NCBI GenBank assembly: GCA_903835185.1
Contig: CAILLX010000148.1
Span: forward strand, 1 to 41,362
Direction of reading: 5' to 3'
From: an uncultured bacterium
Lineage (GTDB): Bacteria > Cyanobacteriota > Vampirovibrionia > Obscuribacterales > Obscuribacteraceae
Length of the DNA: 41,362 nt
The notes below the pieces were generated by a model. The model searched no databases. It was given only the letters and a program-made list of their open reading frames with translations, and was not told the origin of the DNA. Of this stretch, positions 1 through 8,510 are shown piece by piece; within the stretch, counting starts at the first letter, position 1, and each line of letters begins with the position of its first letter. The position numbers and the translations under genes are program-made.

Positions 1-40
1 AACCCCACCAGTTGATGCTTGCAAGCAAAAAAAGGCCAAA

Positions 41-80
41 AAGTGCAAAAAGCGACCAGAAGAGGTCGCTTTTTGCACTT
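41..80 (+). terminator. Rho-independent terminator of an upstream gene
   Basis: A perfect 17-bp inverted repeat (41-57 with 64-80) has a 6-nt loop. The GC core AGCGACC/GGTCGCT is followed directly by TTTTT, and an A-rich tract precedes it, which is the canonical plus-strand layout. Frame 1 at the very start of the window reads NPTS then stop (TGA 13-15), so the upstream plus-strand gene probably ends at 15 and this hairpin stops its transcript. It also means the next gene must begin after about position 80, although an open frame runs through the hairpin from position 12. Confidence 0.8.
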
Positions 81-86
81 GCTAAG

Positions 87-1274
87 ATGGGGGTGGTCAG
101 GGCATGTCACAAAAGATCAACGACGCCCTGGACATCCCCCTCCTGGGAGTCGATGAAAGGCGCCCAGGTTATCGCTTTCTATGACCTGCGCAACGGGCGT
201 CGTGCTGTCGGCAACCCGTATCTCGACGAGCAGACGCTGCTCTCTTTTGCCGGCGATTCGGCAGGTGGCGAGCAGCATCACGACGGACACGGCTCAATTG
301 TGCTGAGACGGACACGGCAGCTGGCTCCTGACGCACCGCTGATACTTGTTCGTGCTTTCACTGACGGTCCAGAGCTCAATTTGATCCGAACTGGCTGGGA
401 GGATGGGCGCCAGACCATTGATGGCTGGACGGAGGCTTACATAGCTGCTGTCGAGCTTTGCCAGCAGCGTGGCTTGCTATCAGCTACCAACTGCTCTTTC
501 GGCGGCTTTCGCCATGCTATGGACGGCACCGGGTGGGAGTCCAATCAGGTAGGACTTGTCACTGGAGCCGGGCTTGGTGGGCATGTCCTGGTAGCAGCAG
601 CTGGACCTGGAGACGGGCGTGCCGCGCATGCTTCCTGGGATGTCTACCAGGGACAACTGAGGTCAATCAGGCTCTATCAGCAGGAGACAACAATCTACAA
701 CCTCTGGGCTGGGCTTTCTCGGCATGACAACGAGCAGTCAGGAGAGCCTGTGCCGGCCGACTGGACAGTGGATGTCTTGTCAGGCGACAAGTTGCTGGTG
801 CAGCATGTAGGCTCTGAGATTCCGGAAAATATGTGGAACAAGCGGCGCCAGCTCACTTTCACCATTGAAGGAAGCGGGCTGTATGAACTGCGTGTCAACC
901 GGCATGACTCAGGCGACGAGCACAACAGTCTTCGCTTCGACTGTTGGACATCGGGTGGTGAAAACACATCTTTCCACAACTTTGTCGACCCGACTCTGAT
1001 TAGCGAGCCGGCAATATTCCCTCAGGTGCTTGCAGTTGGGCTGCGTGTCTGCAACTATTCGCCCGACCAGTCTCTGCCTGGTCACAAGCCTGACATTCTT
1101 CTCGACGGTTTCTGGTACATCAGCTTCAGGCTGCCTGAGGTTACAGTTGCTGTAGCAGAGCTGCTGCAGCGCCAGCCGGGAGCCGATGTCGACGCCGTGC
1201 GCGCTCTGCTCGGCAAATATCCGCAGATCAAGGAGGTAGAACTGGCAGACTGGTTGGCAAGCGGCGACAATTAG
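87..1274 (+). CDS. Subtilase-like (peptidase S8 family) protein, 5' end uncertain
   Basis: The protein resembles the S8 serine protease fold. Counting from an open frame that begins at 12, visible landmarks are VIAFYDLRNG (Asp58, the catalytic-Asp strand), GHGSIVLR (His93), the NCSFGG strand near 160, VAAAGPGDG near 195-202, an insert of about 120 residues, LISEPAIFPQVLAVG (330-344, typical of subtilases), and KPDI followed by ISFRLP (359-374), where Ser371 sits in the place of GTSxAxP. The usual oxyanion Asn of the AAGN motif is Pro199, and GTS has become YIS, so activity is doubtful. The frame from 12 crosses the terminator at 41-80 and cannot be the true N-terminus. In-frame starts after it are ATG 87 and ATG 153. 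A different frame, ATG 104 to stop 184, gives a more protein-like N-terminus, which suggests a frameshift. The gene lies 13 nt before the debranching-enzyme gene and is probably co-transcribed with it. Confidence 0.6.
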   Translation: MGVVRACHKRSTTPWTSPSWESMKGAQVIAFYDLRNGRRAVGNPYLDEQTLLSFAGDSAGGEQHHDGHGSIVLRRTRQLAPDAPLILVRAFTDGPELNLIRTGWEDGRQTIDGWTEAYIAAVELCQQRGLLSATNCSFGGFRHAMDGTGWESNQVGLVTGAGLGGHVLVAAAGPGDGRAAHASWDVYQGQLRSIRLYQQETTIYNLWAGLSRHDNEQSGEPVPADWTVDVLSGDKLLVQHVGSEIPENMWNKRRQLTFTIEGSGLYELRVNRHDSGDEHNSLRFDCWTSGGENTSFHNFVDPTLISEPAIFPQVLAVGLRVCNYSPDQSLPGHKPDILLDGFWYISFRLPEVTVAVAELLQRQPGADVDAVRALLGKYPQIKEVELADWLASGDN

Positions 1275-1287
1275 AGCGGAGGGCATA

Positions 1288-3303
1288 ATGACCTTTGACC
1301 TGGTAACCTGGCTGAGCAAGCAGATTGGTGAGTATGCGCTGGAGATTCCGCTTTTGGACATCTCCAGCGCTGCTGCAGATGACCCGCGTGAGTGGTTGAT
1401 TACTAACGGACTCGGTTCGTTTGCTTCGGCCAATATCTGGGGTGCAGCCAGCAGGCGCTATCATGGGCTCGGCATATTTGCTCTCGAGCCTCCGGCAAGC
1501 CGTACCTTGCTCTTAACCAGTATCGATGCTGTGGCAGCAGGCGAACAGCTTGCTACCAACTTCTGGACCTCCGGAGCAGTAAGCCCTGAAGGGTACAAGA
1601 AAATCTCTGCCTTTACTGTCTATCCAGTGCCTACATGGGTCTTCGAGTTGTCCGGTGGGCATCTGATTAAACAGGTGGCTATGCTGCCAGATCGGCAAGA
1701 GGTGATAGTAGGCTACACATGGGTAGGCTCGCAACCTTTGCCTCTCTCCTTGCAGCTCATCGTCAACTGTCGCGATTTTCACGGTGAAACAAAAGGTTCA
1801 CCTGACTGGCGCTTCGGGCAGGATGTGCAGGCAGACAGGGTGAGGGTGCGAGCCTACCCATCAGCTCCTGAGCTGGTGGTGGCATTCAGTCGCGGCACTT
1901 ACACAATGGAGCCTGACTGGTACTGGAACTACTACTGGCCACGCGAGCATGAGCGCGGGCTCGGCTTTCGTGAAGACAACTTTTCTCCTGGACGTCTGGA
2001 GTGCTCTCTGGAACCAGGTGCCGAACTTACCATTCGCGCCGGCTTAGAGCGGTCTCTTAGAGCCGGTTCGGTGGCAGATGTTGTCCGTTGTGTCGCTGCT
2101 CATCAAACCGGTCTGGTCCGTAAAGCCGGCTCGCCGCTGTCGCAAGATACAAGGCGCCTGGTGGTGGCAGCCGATCAGTTTATAGTGGAGCGCCGTTCGA
2201 CCGACTCAGAATCAATTATTGCCGGTTATCCATGGTTTGGTGACTGGGGCAGAGATTCGATGATTAGCCTGTCCGGACTTGCACTTGCTACAGGACGGTT
2301 TGATACAGCTGCCGGCATCTTGAAGACTTTTGGGCAGTACCTGAGCAACGGCATGTTGCCTAACAACTTCCCCGACACAGGTACCACTCCTCAGTACAAC
2401 TCAGTCGATGCCAGCCTCTGGTGGGCATGGGCGCTTTTGAAGTACTATCGCATCACCAGAGATACACTCTTAATTGCCAGCCAGTTGCCGCTTTTGGACA
2501 CAGTCATCCAGTGGTATGAGAAAGGGACATTTTACAACACGCATGTTGATCCGGCAGATTGGCTTGTTTGTGCTGGCGAACCAGGTGTGCAGCTCACCTG
2601 GATGGATGCTAAAGTCGGCGATTATGTTGTGACGCCGCGAGTGGGCAAACCTGTGGAAGTCAATGCGCTCTGGTTCAACTTCTTTAAGATAATGGAAGCA
2701 TTTCACGCTGATACAGAGGGTAATGGCAAGCAGTATGCTGAATCAGCAGAGCGGGTTAAGAAAGGCTTTGCGAGCTTCTGGAATAGCGAAACAGGCTGTC
2801 TCTTTGACGTCATAAATGCAGACGGAACGGCAGATGCCAGCATTAGGCCCAACCAGCTGCTGGCAATCTCTTTGCCTTATGATCTTGTCTCTAACGAGCA
2901 AGCCCGGTCGATCTTGCAGGTAGTTGAGCGGGATCTGCTGACTCCGGTAGGCTTACGCAGCTTGGCTCCAAGCGATCCTGCTTATAAAGGGAGCTATGGT
3001 GGTGGAGCCGGAGTGGCAACTCAGTACGATCGCGATATCACCTACCACCAGGGCACGGTCTGGCCATGGCTTCTGGGTCCATGGGCAGAAGCACGCCTGC
3101 GGGTTTATGGTAAGACTGAGTCAAACCGCCAGTTTATCTCTGCTCATCTTACTCACATAAAGGAACACATTTTAAAAGAAGGTGGGATTGGCAGCGTCTC
3201 GGAAATCTTCGATGGTGACGCGCCGCACACTGCGCGCGGTTGCATAGCCCAGGCCTGGTCGGTCGCTGAGCTGTTGCGAGTGTTGTCAGAACATGCGCTA
3301 TAA
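1288..3303 (+). CDS. Amylo-alpha-1,6-glucosidase (glycogen debranching enzyme, GH133 type)
   Basis: The enzyme removes alpha-1,6-linked glucose stubs from glycogen. The 671-residue length fits the two-domain archaeal/bacterial form. The N-terminal domain starts with NGLGSFASANIWG and SRRYHGL (40-61), the family hallmark. The C-terminal (alpha/alpha)6 catalytic domain shows GYPWFGDWGRDSM (from about 311), NGMLPNNFPD, the WMDAK acid/base region (about 438-442), VEVNALWFN and a late GTVWPWLLGPWAEA segment. The ATG at 1288 is preceded by a good Shine-Dalgarno site (cGGAGGgcata). It follows the subtilase-like gene by 13 nt. A 10-bp inverted repeat overlaps its stop codon. Role: cytoplasmic glycogen turnover. 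Confidence in the family is high; the exact product spectrum cannot be read from the sequence. Confidence 0.93.
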   Translation: MTFDLVTWLSKQIGEYALEIPLLDISSAAADDPREWLITNGLGSFASANIWGAASRRYHGLGIFALEPPASRTLLLTSIDAVAAGEQLATNFWTSGAVSPEGYKKISAFTVYPVPTWVFELSGGHLIKQVAMLPDRQEVIVGYTWVGSQPLPLSLQLIVNCRDFHGETKGSPDWRFGQDVQADRVRVRAYPSAPELVVAFSRGTYTMEPDWYWNYYWPREHERGLGFREDNFSPGRLECSLEPGAELTIRAGLERSLRAGSVADVVRCVAAHQTGLVRKAGSPLSQDTRRLVVAADQFIVERRSTDSESIIAGYPWFGDWGRDSMISLSGLALATGRFDTAAGILKTFGQYLSNGMLPNNFPDTGTTPQYNSVDASLWWAWALLKYYRITRDTLLIASQLPLLDTVIQWYEKGTFYNTHVDPADWLVCAGEPGVQLTWMDAKVGDYVVTPRVGKPVEVNALWFNFFKIMEAFHADTEGNGKQYAESAERVKKGFASFWNSETGCLFDVINADGTADASIRPNQLLAISLPYDLVSNEQARSILQVVERDLLTPVGLRSLAPSDPAYKGSYGGGAGVATQYDRDITYHQGTVWPWLLGPWAEARLRVYGKTESNRQFISAHLTHIKEHILKEGGIGSVSEIFDGDAPHTARGCIAQAWSVAELLRVLSEHAL

Positions 3304-3329
3304 CACTCAAAACTCTGTCATAGCGCATG
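3292..3329 (+). terminator. Hairpin spanning the stop codon of the debranching-enzyme gene
   Basis: CATGCGCTAT (3292-3301) pairs with ATAGCGCATG (3320-3329) across an 18-nt loop and overlaps the TAA stop at 3301-3303. Only a loose T-rich stretch follows (ctcctttcgtatttt), so this is a weak intrinsic terminator at best. The rest of the convergent gap to 3475 shows no other feature. Confidence 0.4.
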
Positions 3330-3475
3330 CTTCTGCTCCTTTCGTATTTTGTCGGGAACCCGCTAGATGATGTAGTATAGTAACCGCCAGTAGTATCACA
3401 TTGAAAAGCTTTACATCTGAACATTCCTCGCGCGGGGTCTCCTTAGCGATGCAATCACTGTTGGCAAAGTTCTGT

Positions 3476-3973
3476 TCAATAGTTTTCTGGATAAAAAATG
3501 CGGTAATCTTCGTCGTCCTTACCTGGCCTTATGATGACCAGTCTGCCTTCTTCGCGGCGCGGTCTGCCTGTTCTGTTGAGAGTCATAAACATATTGGCGA
3601 CAATATCGTCAGACACTGCGCGCTCTCGCTTCTGGTTGCGCTCCAGACAGACATCTAGCGGAACATCAAGCAACCAGAGCTGAATGTCTGTGTATCCGGC
3701 TTTGGCTGCCATATTCAGGATAGGTTTGCGCTGCTTGACGTTAATATTGGTGTTATCTATGACAATATCTGCTCCAGTCGCCAGGACCTCTTCGAGCTGT
3801 TTGAAAAACTGTCCGAAGACCTTCTCCGGCTCACGTTGATCTGCCGCGTCTCCCCAGAGCTCCTGTCGGATGGAGTCAGCGTTGAGGCAGTGATAGCCGC
3901 GTGCGGCTATTTTGCTCGCTAACGTAGTCTTGCCAGCCCCTGGTATTCCAACCAATAAGATAAGCTTCTTCAA
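3476..3973 (-). CDS. P-loop kinase of the AAA_33 / polynucleotide-kinase-like type
   Basis: This 165-residue protein begins with a hydrophobic strand and a clear Walker A, GIPGAGKT (residues 9-16). A DADSIR-like NADSIRQELWG segment follows (about 31-41), then a Walker-B-like strand IVIDNTN (about 70-76), a late LLDVPLDVCLERNQKR (lid-type) and RTGRPRREEG. This is the small kinase family that contains the T4 Pnk kinase domain and many uncharacterised bacterial kinases; the substrate is unknown. Its start overlaps the stop of the upstream membrane-protein gene by 4 nt (ATGA), so it is the last gene of the pyrBC-led minus-strand run. No phosphatase or ligase domain is attached. Confidence 0.8.
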   Translation of the reverse strand: MKKLILLVGIPGAGKTTLASKIAARGYHCLNADSIRQELWGDAADQREPEKVFGQFFKQLEEVLATGADIVIDNTNINVKQRKPILNMAAKAGYTDIQLWLLDVPLDVCLERNQKRERAVSDDIVANMFMTLNRTGRPRREEGRLVIIRPGKDDEDYRIFYPENY

Positions 3974-4410
3974 TGCTGTCCGCCCTTATCTTTGTTCAGT
4001 CCACGGCTGTCTGCCGCCCAGTTGAGATAAACACAGGCAAGAGGCAGGCAGGCAATAGCGTAGATCCATCCAATCAAAGCCTTCAAGTTCTCCTTCTCTT
4101 CTGTAATGGCAGTTACCCTGGTATCTAGCCAGGGGTTGGCATAAAGAATAAACCCAATTGATGTCAGGTACAGCCCGGTTATGGCATAACCAAGACGTGG
4201 ACGGCGGGCGAGGTGGCGCCAGGACCAGACTGTCTGAATGATATAACCAAGACCGAAAGCAAACAGTGCCAGCCCGTAATGCTGATAACGTCCGAGCGAC
4301 ATGTGCAGTTGTAGTGGAATGGATAGAATGACCAGACCAGAGATGAACCCAAGCAGAATAAAGTTATGGTCCTTGAGCTGGAGCTGAATAATGGTTAAAA
4401 ACTTCCTCAT
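3970..4410 (-). CDS. Small multi-pass membrane protein of unknown function
   Basis: The 146 residues hold about four hydrophobic segments: ILLGFISGLVILSIPLQL (18-35), GLALFAFGLGYIIQTVW (46-62), LGYAITGLYLTSIGFILYA (73-91) and LIGWIYAIACLPLACVYL (111-128). A charged stretch (TEEKENLK) lies before the last one and the tail is hydrophilic (LNKDKGGQH). I do not recognise a family. The start shares one base with the preceding stop (TAATG) and the stop overlaps the kinase start, so translation is probably coupled across all three genes. The function is unknown; an accessory role to its neighbours is inference only. Confidence 0.75.
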   Translation of the reverse strand: MRKFLTIIQLQLKDHNFILLGFISGLVILSIPLQLHMSLGRYQHYGLALFAFGLGYIIQTVWSWRHLARRPRLGYAITGLYLTSIGFILYANPWLDTRVTAITEEKENLKALIGWIYAIACLPLACVYLNWAADSRGLNKDKGGQH

Positions 4411-5513
4411 TACTTGCGTGCTGGCAGAGCTGCTTCGTGGGCTGATTTGAGCTTGCCGAGAAGTTCGGCTCGTCTGTCATATAACCGCTTTGATTTGCGT
4501 GGGGCATGGTTGTCGATTGCATAGGCAGCCATGATAGGCAGTCCAATTGTGGAGTCGAGGTAACAGACCACAGTGTCGGGCAGAGCTTGCGGATCCACTT
4601 TGCCCCAGGAGACAGCCTCGGATGGTGTTGCACCAGAGAGTCCGCCTGTATCCGGTCTGGCATCAGTAATCTGTATGAAATAGTCATGCCCAGACTCTTC
4701 GATGCCCAGTACTTCTTGAATTTGCGGCTCGGTTTGCAACATGAAGTTTTTTGGTGAGCCGCCGCCTGCTATGAAAACAGCGCTCTTGCCACCACTCTTT
4801 TTGGCATCAAGGACGATGGCTGCTGTCTCGTTGACATCGAGAGAGACATCAATTATGGGTCCCTGTCCATTGAGGGCAAGACATGCCACGTTCATACCAA
4901 TCGAGCTGTCGCCTGGTGAAGGAGTGTAGACCGGAACTCCGCAGCGATAAGCGGCAGCAAGCAGTGTCGATCCTTTCAAACTTAGCTTACGTTCACGTTC
5001 GTCAAGATACTTTCCGAAGAGGTAGTGCATCTCGGCAGATGACATCGTCTTCTGGAATTCAGGTGCTGCGAGCACCTGACGGAAAAATTTGTCAGTTGAA
5101 AGTAAGACGTCATAGTGAAATACGACATCGTAAATGCGTATGACCTGCTCGTCGCGAAGTGCCGTGTCGTTCCACATGTGGTTGCCCTGGTGGAGCGTAG
5201 CTCCTATTCCGAAATGTGTATCGTGATAAAGATTGGCACCAGTGCTGACAATCCAGTCGACAAAACCGTTTTCTATAAGCGGAATTATGGTTGATCTGTT
5301 AAGACCTGCCGGAGTGAGCGCCCCTGTTATGCTCATTCCGATTGTGACATCTTCGCCGAGCATCTTGCCAGTGAACAGCTGGCATGCTGCTCGCAAGCGC
5401 CCGCCATTGTATGCCAGGAAAGTTGAGTCAACAAGGGAAGTTACACTCATCGCCTGCCCTATCGCTGGTGGATCAACTACCATGCCGCACAGATAGTGAG
5501 ATTGCTTAGACAT
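4410..5513 (-). CDS. Deoxyhypusine synthase family protein (possibly homospermidine synthase-like)
   Basis: The 367-residue protein matches the NAD-dependent deoxyhypusine synthase fold. Landmarks are [12 protein letters not shown] (60-71), [13 protein letters not shown] (90-102), [13 protein letters not shown] (196-208), [12 protein letters not shown] (246-257), [15 protein letters not shown] (281-295) and [11 protein letters not shown] (298-308). Lys305 in SWGK is the residue that forms the enzyme-imine intermediate in eukaryotic deoxyhypusine synthase. Bacteria lack eIF5A, and bacterial members are thought to act in polyamine synthesis (homospermidine or related) or on unknown acceptors, so I do not assign the substrate. 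A strong site (AAAGGAGA) lies 7 nt before the ATG. It follows pyrC by 88 nt and overlaps the membrane-protein gene by 1 nt. Confidence 0.87.
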   Translation of the reverse strand: MSKQSHYLCGMVVDPPAIGQAMSVTSLVDSTFLAYNGGRLRAACQLFTGKMLGEDVTIGMSITGALTPAGLNRSTIIPLIENGFVDWIVSTGANLYHDTHFGIGATLHQGNHMWNDTALRDEQVIRIYDVVFHYDVLLSTDKFFRQVLAAPEFQKTMSSAEMHYLFGKYLDERERKLSLKGSTLLAAAYRCGVPVYTPSPGDSSIGMNVACLALNGQGPIIDVSLDVNETAAIVLDAKKSGGKSAVFIAGGGSPKNFMLQTEPQIQEVLGIEESGHDYFIQITDARPDTGGLSGATPSEAVSWGKVDPQALPDTVVCYLDSTIGLPIMAAYAIDNHAPRKSKRLYDRRAELLGKLKSAHEAALPARK

Positions 5514-5601
5514 TCAGGTCTCCTTTTGCTTCTGAACTTGTTGACTTAATCGATTGCTATTCGCCTGCTGGCTGCCGACTGACCTGAGAGGTGCCCAGGC
5601 T

Positions 5602-6939
5602 CTACTGGTTGCTTGAAGCTAGGGCTCCTGAGCGCATCCTGGCAGCAATCAGGTTTTCATCTTTGTAGGCAGTTTCTCCAGCGCAGAAGGTGAGCATGGC
5701 TTTACCGGTTAGCTGTTTACCTGTAAAAGGTGAGTTGCTGCTCTTTGAGAGACCTTTGCTGGCATCGTATTTCCATTTGTGTTCAGGATCGAGCACAACC
5801 AGGTTGGCCGGCTCGCCAACCTCTATGACAGGTTGGGGAAGGTCGAGGATTCCTGCTGGTCTGCTTGTGAAGAGCGAAATAAAGGACAGGCGACTCATGT
5901 GAGCCTGCTTAACCAGTCGCTCAACAGTGACTGCAAAAGCTGTCTCCAATCCGATAATCCCAAATGGGGCCTCGGCAAACGGTTTTTGCTTATCAAGAGC
6001 TGTATGCGGGGCGTGATCTGTGGCGATGGCGTCAATGGTTCCATCGGCAAGACCCGCAATTAGAGCTGCTTGATCTTCTGCGGTGCGCAAAGGAGGGTTC
6101 ATCTTGAAAGAAGTGTTGAAACTGGTGATATCGTCAACAGTTAGACAGATATGGTGTGGTGTAGTGTCGGCAGTGATTGGCAAACCACTGGACTTGGCTG
6201 CTCTGATCAACGCTACTGAAGTGGCTGCCGAAACATGAGCAAAGTGAAGCCTGCCACCAGTCTGCCTGACTATCTCTATTTCACGGGCGATGGCAGAAGT
6301 CTCAGCTGAATAGGGAATCCCAGGCAAGCCCAGATTGGTACCTACCAAACATTCGTGGATAGCAGCGCCGGCAGATAAGTCTTTGTCTTCAGCATGACTT
6401 ATGATGACTCGGCGAGCTAGTTTGGCGTATTCCAGCGCTCGAGAGAGCACTGCCATATTGGACACCGGCAGTCCGTCATCTGAAAAAGCTTCTGCGCCTA
6501 AATCCGCCAGCTCGACCATGTTTACCAGATCCCGCCCTTCGGCGCCTCTGGTTACGCAGGCAACAGGCATGACTTCAACGTGAGCCTTTTCTTCAATACG
6601 CCGCAGAAGCAGGGACAGCATGGCAGAACTGTCGATAGGCGGGTCAGTGTTGGCCATAGCCAAGACGCAGGTGTAACCACCTGCTGCAGCAGCCAGAGTA
6701 CCTGTGGCGATGTCTTCGCAGTCGGACTGCCCAAAATCGCGCAGATGTGTGTGCATGTCAATTAACCCTGGAGCAATCCAGAGACCTGTCGCGTCCATGA
6801 CTGCCTGTCCGGCAACTGGCTCAAGGGAAGGAGCAATTGCAGCAATGTCGCCTGCCACAATTGAAATGTCGGCTTGATACTCGCGATTAGAGACTGGATC
6901 GAGTATTAGTCCGTTTTTGATGAGCAGAGAGACGTTCAC
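5602..6939 (-). CDS. pyrC: Dihydroorotase (class I)
   Basis: PyrC cyclises carbamoyl-aspartate to dihydroorotate in de novo pyrimidine synthesis. The amidohydrolase metal motif IDMHTHLRDFG is near residues 60-70, followed by ISHAED, LHFAHVSA and the catalytic-Asp region ATDHAPH. The length of about 445 residues fits class I (type PyrC/AllB-like). The start is best placed at GTG 6939: AAGGAGG lies 7 nt upstream and the GTG overlaps the pyrB TGA in a GTGA arrangement. A TTG at 6945 would sit almost on the ribosome site. The gene is translationally coupled to pyrB and followed by the deoxyhypusine-synthase-like gene. Confidence 0.95.
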   Translation of the reverse strand: MNVSLLIKNGLILDPVSNREYQADISIVAGDIAAIAPSLEPVAGQAVMDATGLWIAPGLIDMHTHLRDFGQSDCEDIATGTLAAAAGGYTCVLAMANTDPPIDSSAMLSLLLRRIEEKAHVEVMPVACVTRGAEGRDLVNMVELADLGAEAFSDDGLPVSNMAVLSRALEYAKLARRVIISHAEDKDLSAGAAIHECLVGTNLGLPGIPYSAETSAIAREIEIVRQTGGRLHFAHVSAATSVALIRAAKSSGLPITADTTPHHICLTVDDITSFNTSFKMNPPLRTAEDQAALIAGLADGTIDAIATDHAPHTALDKQKPFAEAPFGIIGLETAFAVTVERLVKQAHMSRLSFISLFTSRPAGILDLPQPVIEVGEPANLVVLDPEHKWKYDASKGLSKSSNSPFTGKQLTGKAMLTFCAGETAYKDENLIAARMRSGALASSNQ

Positions 6940-7958
6940 CGGCAAACCTCCTTATCGTTTAACAACAGGCACAGTGCAGCCATACGGACAGCGATGCCGT
7001 TAGTTACTTGCATGCCGACGAGTGTAAAGTCGTCATCTGACACCAGCTCGTCAGTTATCTCTACGCCACGATTAACCGGCCCTGGATGCATTATCTTGAC
7101 ACCTGGCTTGGCAAGTTTCACTCGATTATGATCCAATCTGTACAACTTCTTGTATTCGCCTAAACTGGGGATTAGTCCTTTCTTCTGGCGCTCGAGCTGC
7201 ATGCGTAAGAGGATGATGAAATCAGCGTCTTCGATGGCTGGTTCCAGGCGGTTGTGTACAGTGATACCGAGCTTGGCAATTTCAGCAGGCATGAGCGTCG
7301 GCGGTCCAGCTACGTGTATATTGGCGCCAAACAGTTTGAGAAGCCAGATATTTGGGCGAGCTACACGGCTGTGCAAGATGTCGCCTATGATGGCTACTTT
7401 GGCCCCTGTGATGTCCTTCTGCTTCTCCAGGATTGTGAAAAGGTCGAGCAGAGCCTGGGTGGGATGTGCATGCCAGCCGTCGCCAGCATTAATCACATGC
7501 ACATTGCTTGGTACATAGCCGGCAAGCTGGTGCGGGGTGCCGGAACTGGAGTGCCTGAGGACTATTCCGCTTACACCCATGGCAACCAGGGTTTTAGCTG
7601 TATCGAGAATGGTCTCACCTTTGGCAACTGATGACGTCTCAACATCCAGGTTGAGGACAGAAGCTCCTAGCTTCTTAGCTGCCAGCTCAAAGCTGCCTCT
7701 TGTACGCGTCGAATTCTCAAAAAAAACATTGGCAACTGATTTGCTGGCGAGAACGTCAAGTGGTGCCACGTCGGCGTGATAAATCTCTTTGCAAATGGAG
7801 GCCAGTTGAATAAGGCAATCAACCTCTTGCTTGCTCAAATCCTTGGTGTCCAGAAGATGCCCACGAGCGCGCCACAGGGCAGCTGCCTTGCTGTTTTCCT
7901 TCATAAACGTTGAGATATTCTCGGCCGAAGTCGATTTTGTTAGAGATAAGTCAGGCAT
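6936..7958 (-). CDS. pyrB: Aspartate carbamoyltransferase catalytic chain
   Basis: PyrB makes carbamoyl-aspartate from carbamoyl phosphate and aspartate. The carbamoyl-phosphate loop is STRTRGSFE (83-91). Later motifs are HSSSGTPHQLAG, HPTQALLDLFTI, HSRVARPNIWLL and HPGPVNRGVEI. At 340 residues it has about 30 extra N-terminal residues compared with most ATCase chains, which start near HLLDTKDLS. The ATG at 7958 has an AGGGAG site 4-5 nt upstream, which supports the long form. No pyrI regulatory chain is present, as expected for the type paired directly with PyrC. It heads the minus-strand pyrimidine run, and its promoter should lie in 7959-8200. Confidence 0.95.
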   Translation of the reverse strand: MPDLSLTKSTSAENISTFMKENSKAAALWRARGHLLDTKDLSKQEVDCLIQLASICKEIYHADVAPLDVLASKSVANVFFENSTRTRGSFELAAKKLGASVLNLDVETSSVAKGETILDTAKTLVAMGVSGIVLRHSSSGTPHQLAGYVPSNVHVINAGDGWHAHPTQALLDLFTILEKQKDITGAKVAIIGDILHSRVARPNIWLLKLFGANIHVAGPPTLMPAEIAKLGITVHNRLEPAIEDADFIILLRMQLERQKKGLIPSLGEYKKLYRLDHNRVKLAKPGVKIMHPGPVNRGVEITDELVSDDDFTLVGMQVTNGIAVRMAALCLLLNDKEVCR

Positions 7959-8510
7959 GATCTCCCTTTATTTAACAACAGATATAGCTTGCTGGAATTA
8001 TCGAAGTCTCTCTGACTGCTGTCAATGCATTGGGCTGCCCAAAACAAAATAATCGTGATGCAGTGGCTTGCACTATATCAGGGTCACTTAATTGAGGCTT
8101 AACACGGCAAATTGGCGGTTGCCAACAGGCGACGGTCAGTTAATATTTTGCAGAGAACTGTTTTGGTAGGTTTTATTCAGGTCTTGGTGTTGCCAGAGAG
8201 GCTCAATAATGTCCAACGGATACTACCGACAATCTGCAACCAGTAACAACTTTGCCCACAGGCTTTTAAACAAGTACATTCAAGAATGCGCCCAGTGAGC
8301 TACGCCACCACTGTCCTCAGCTTATTGAGACAATGCATCCAGGGACGCCACGCCGGAAAAACAATTGAGTAAGATCCAATATCCCAGGGGAAATATGGTC
8401 GGGACATGGATTAAAAGCCGGCGCGTGAAAATCAAGACCCGGCCTTGCTACTGCCTGCTAAAATGTCCTGGTTGAAGATAGGTCTGGATACTTGATTCTG
8501 GAGTGTAGTG
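7959..8510. other. Divergent intergenic region between pyrB and murF
   Basis: About 550 bases carry the promoters of pyrB (left) and murF (right). I see no long ORF, tRNA or recognisable riboswitch. The notable content is a 29-codon ORF at 8209-8298 with its own ribosome-site-like sequence. A small hairpin (TTGGC GGTT GCCAA) lies near 8112-8125. No convincing -35/-10 pair stands out for murF; its start has GGAG 8 nt upstream of ATG 8511. Confidence 0.6.
8209..8298 (+). CDS. Candidate small ORF (29 residues)
   Basis: ATG 8209 to TGA 8298 encodes MSNGYYRQSATSNN plus 15 more residues ending in ECAQ. AGAGAGG lies about 7 nt upstream. The peptide is polar with Tyr, Gln and Asn, has no membrane segment, and is not a shadow of another gene because the region is otherwise empty. 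It could be a leader peptide for murF or chance. Conservation would decide; I cannot test it here. Confidence 0.3.
   Translation: MSNGYYRQSATSNNFAHRLLNKYIQECAQ

Noticed and set aside
909-1433. Minus-strand frame of 174 codons
   Set aside because: Fully antisense to the subtilase-like and debranching-enzyme genes, with no domain pattern.
8112-8125. TTGGC-GGTT-GCCAA hairpin as a riboswitch part
   Set aside because: Only 5 bp, with no surrounding conserved riboswitch elements.
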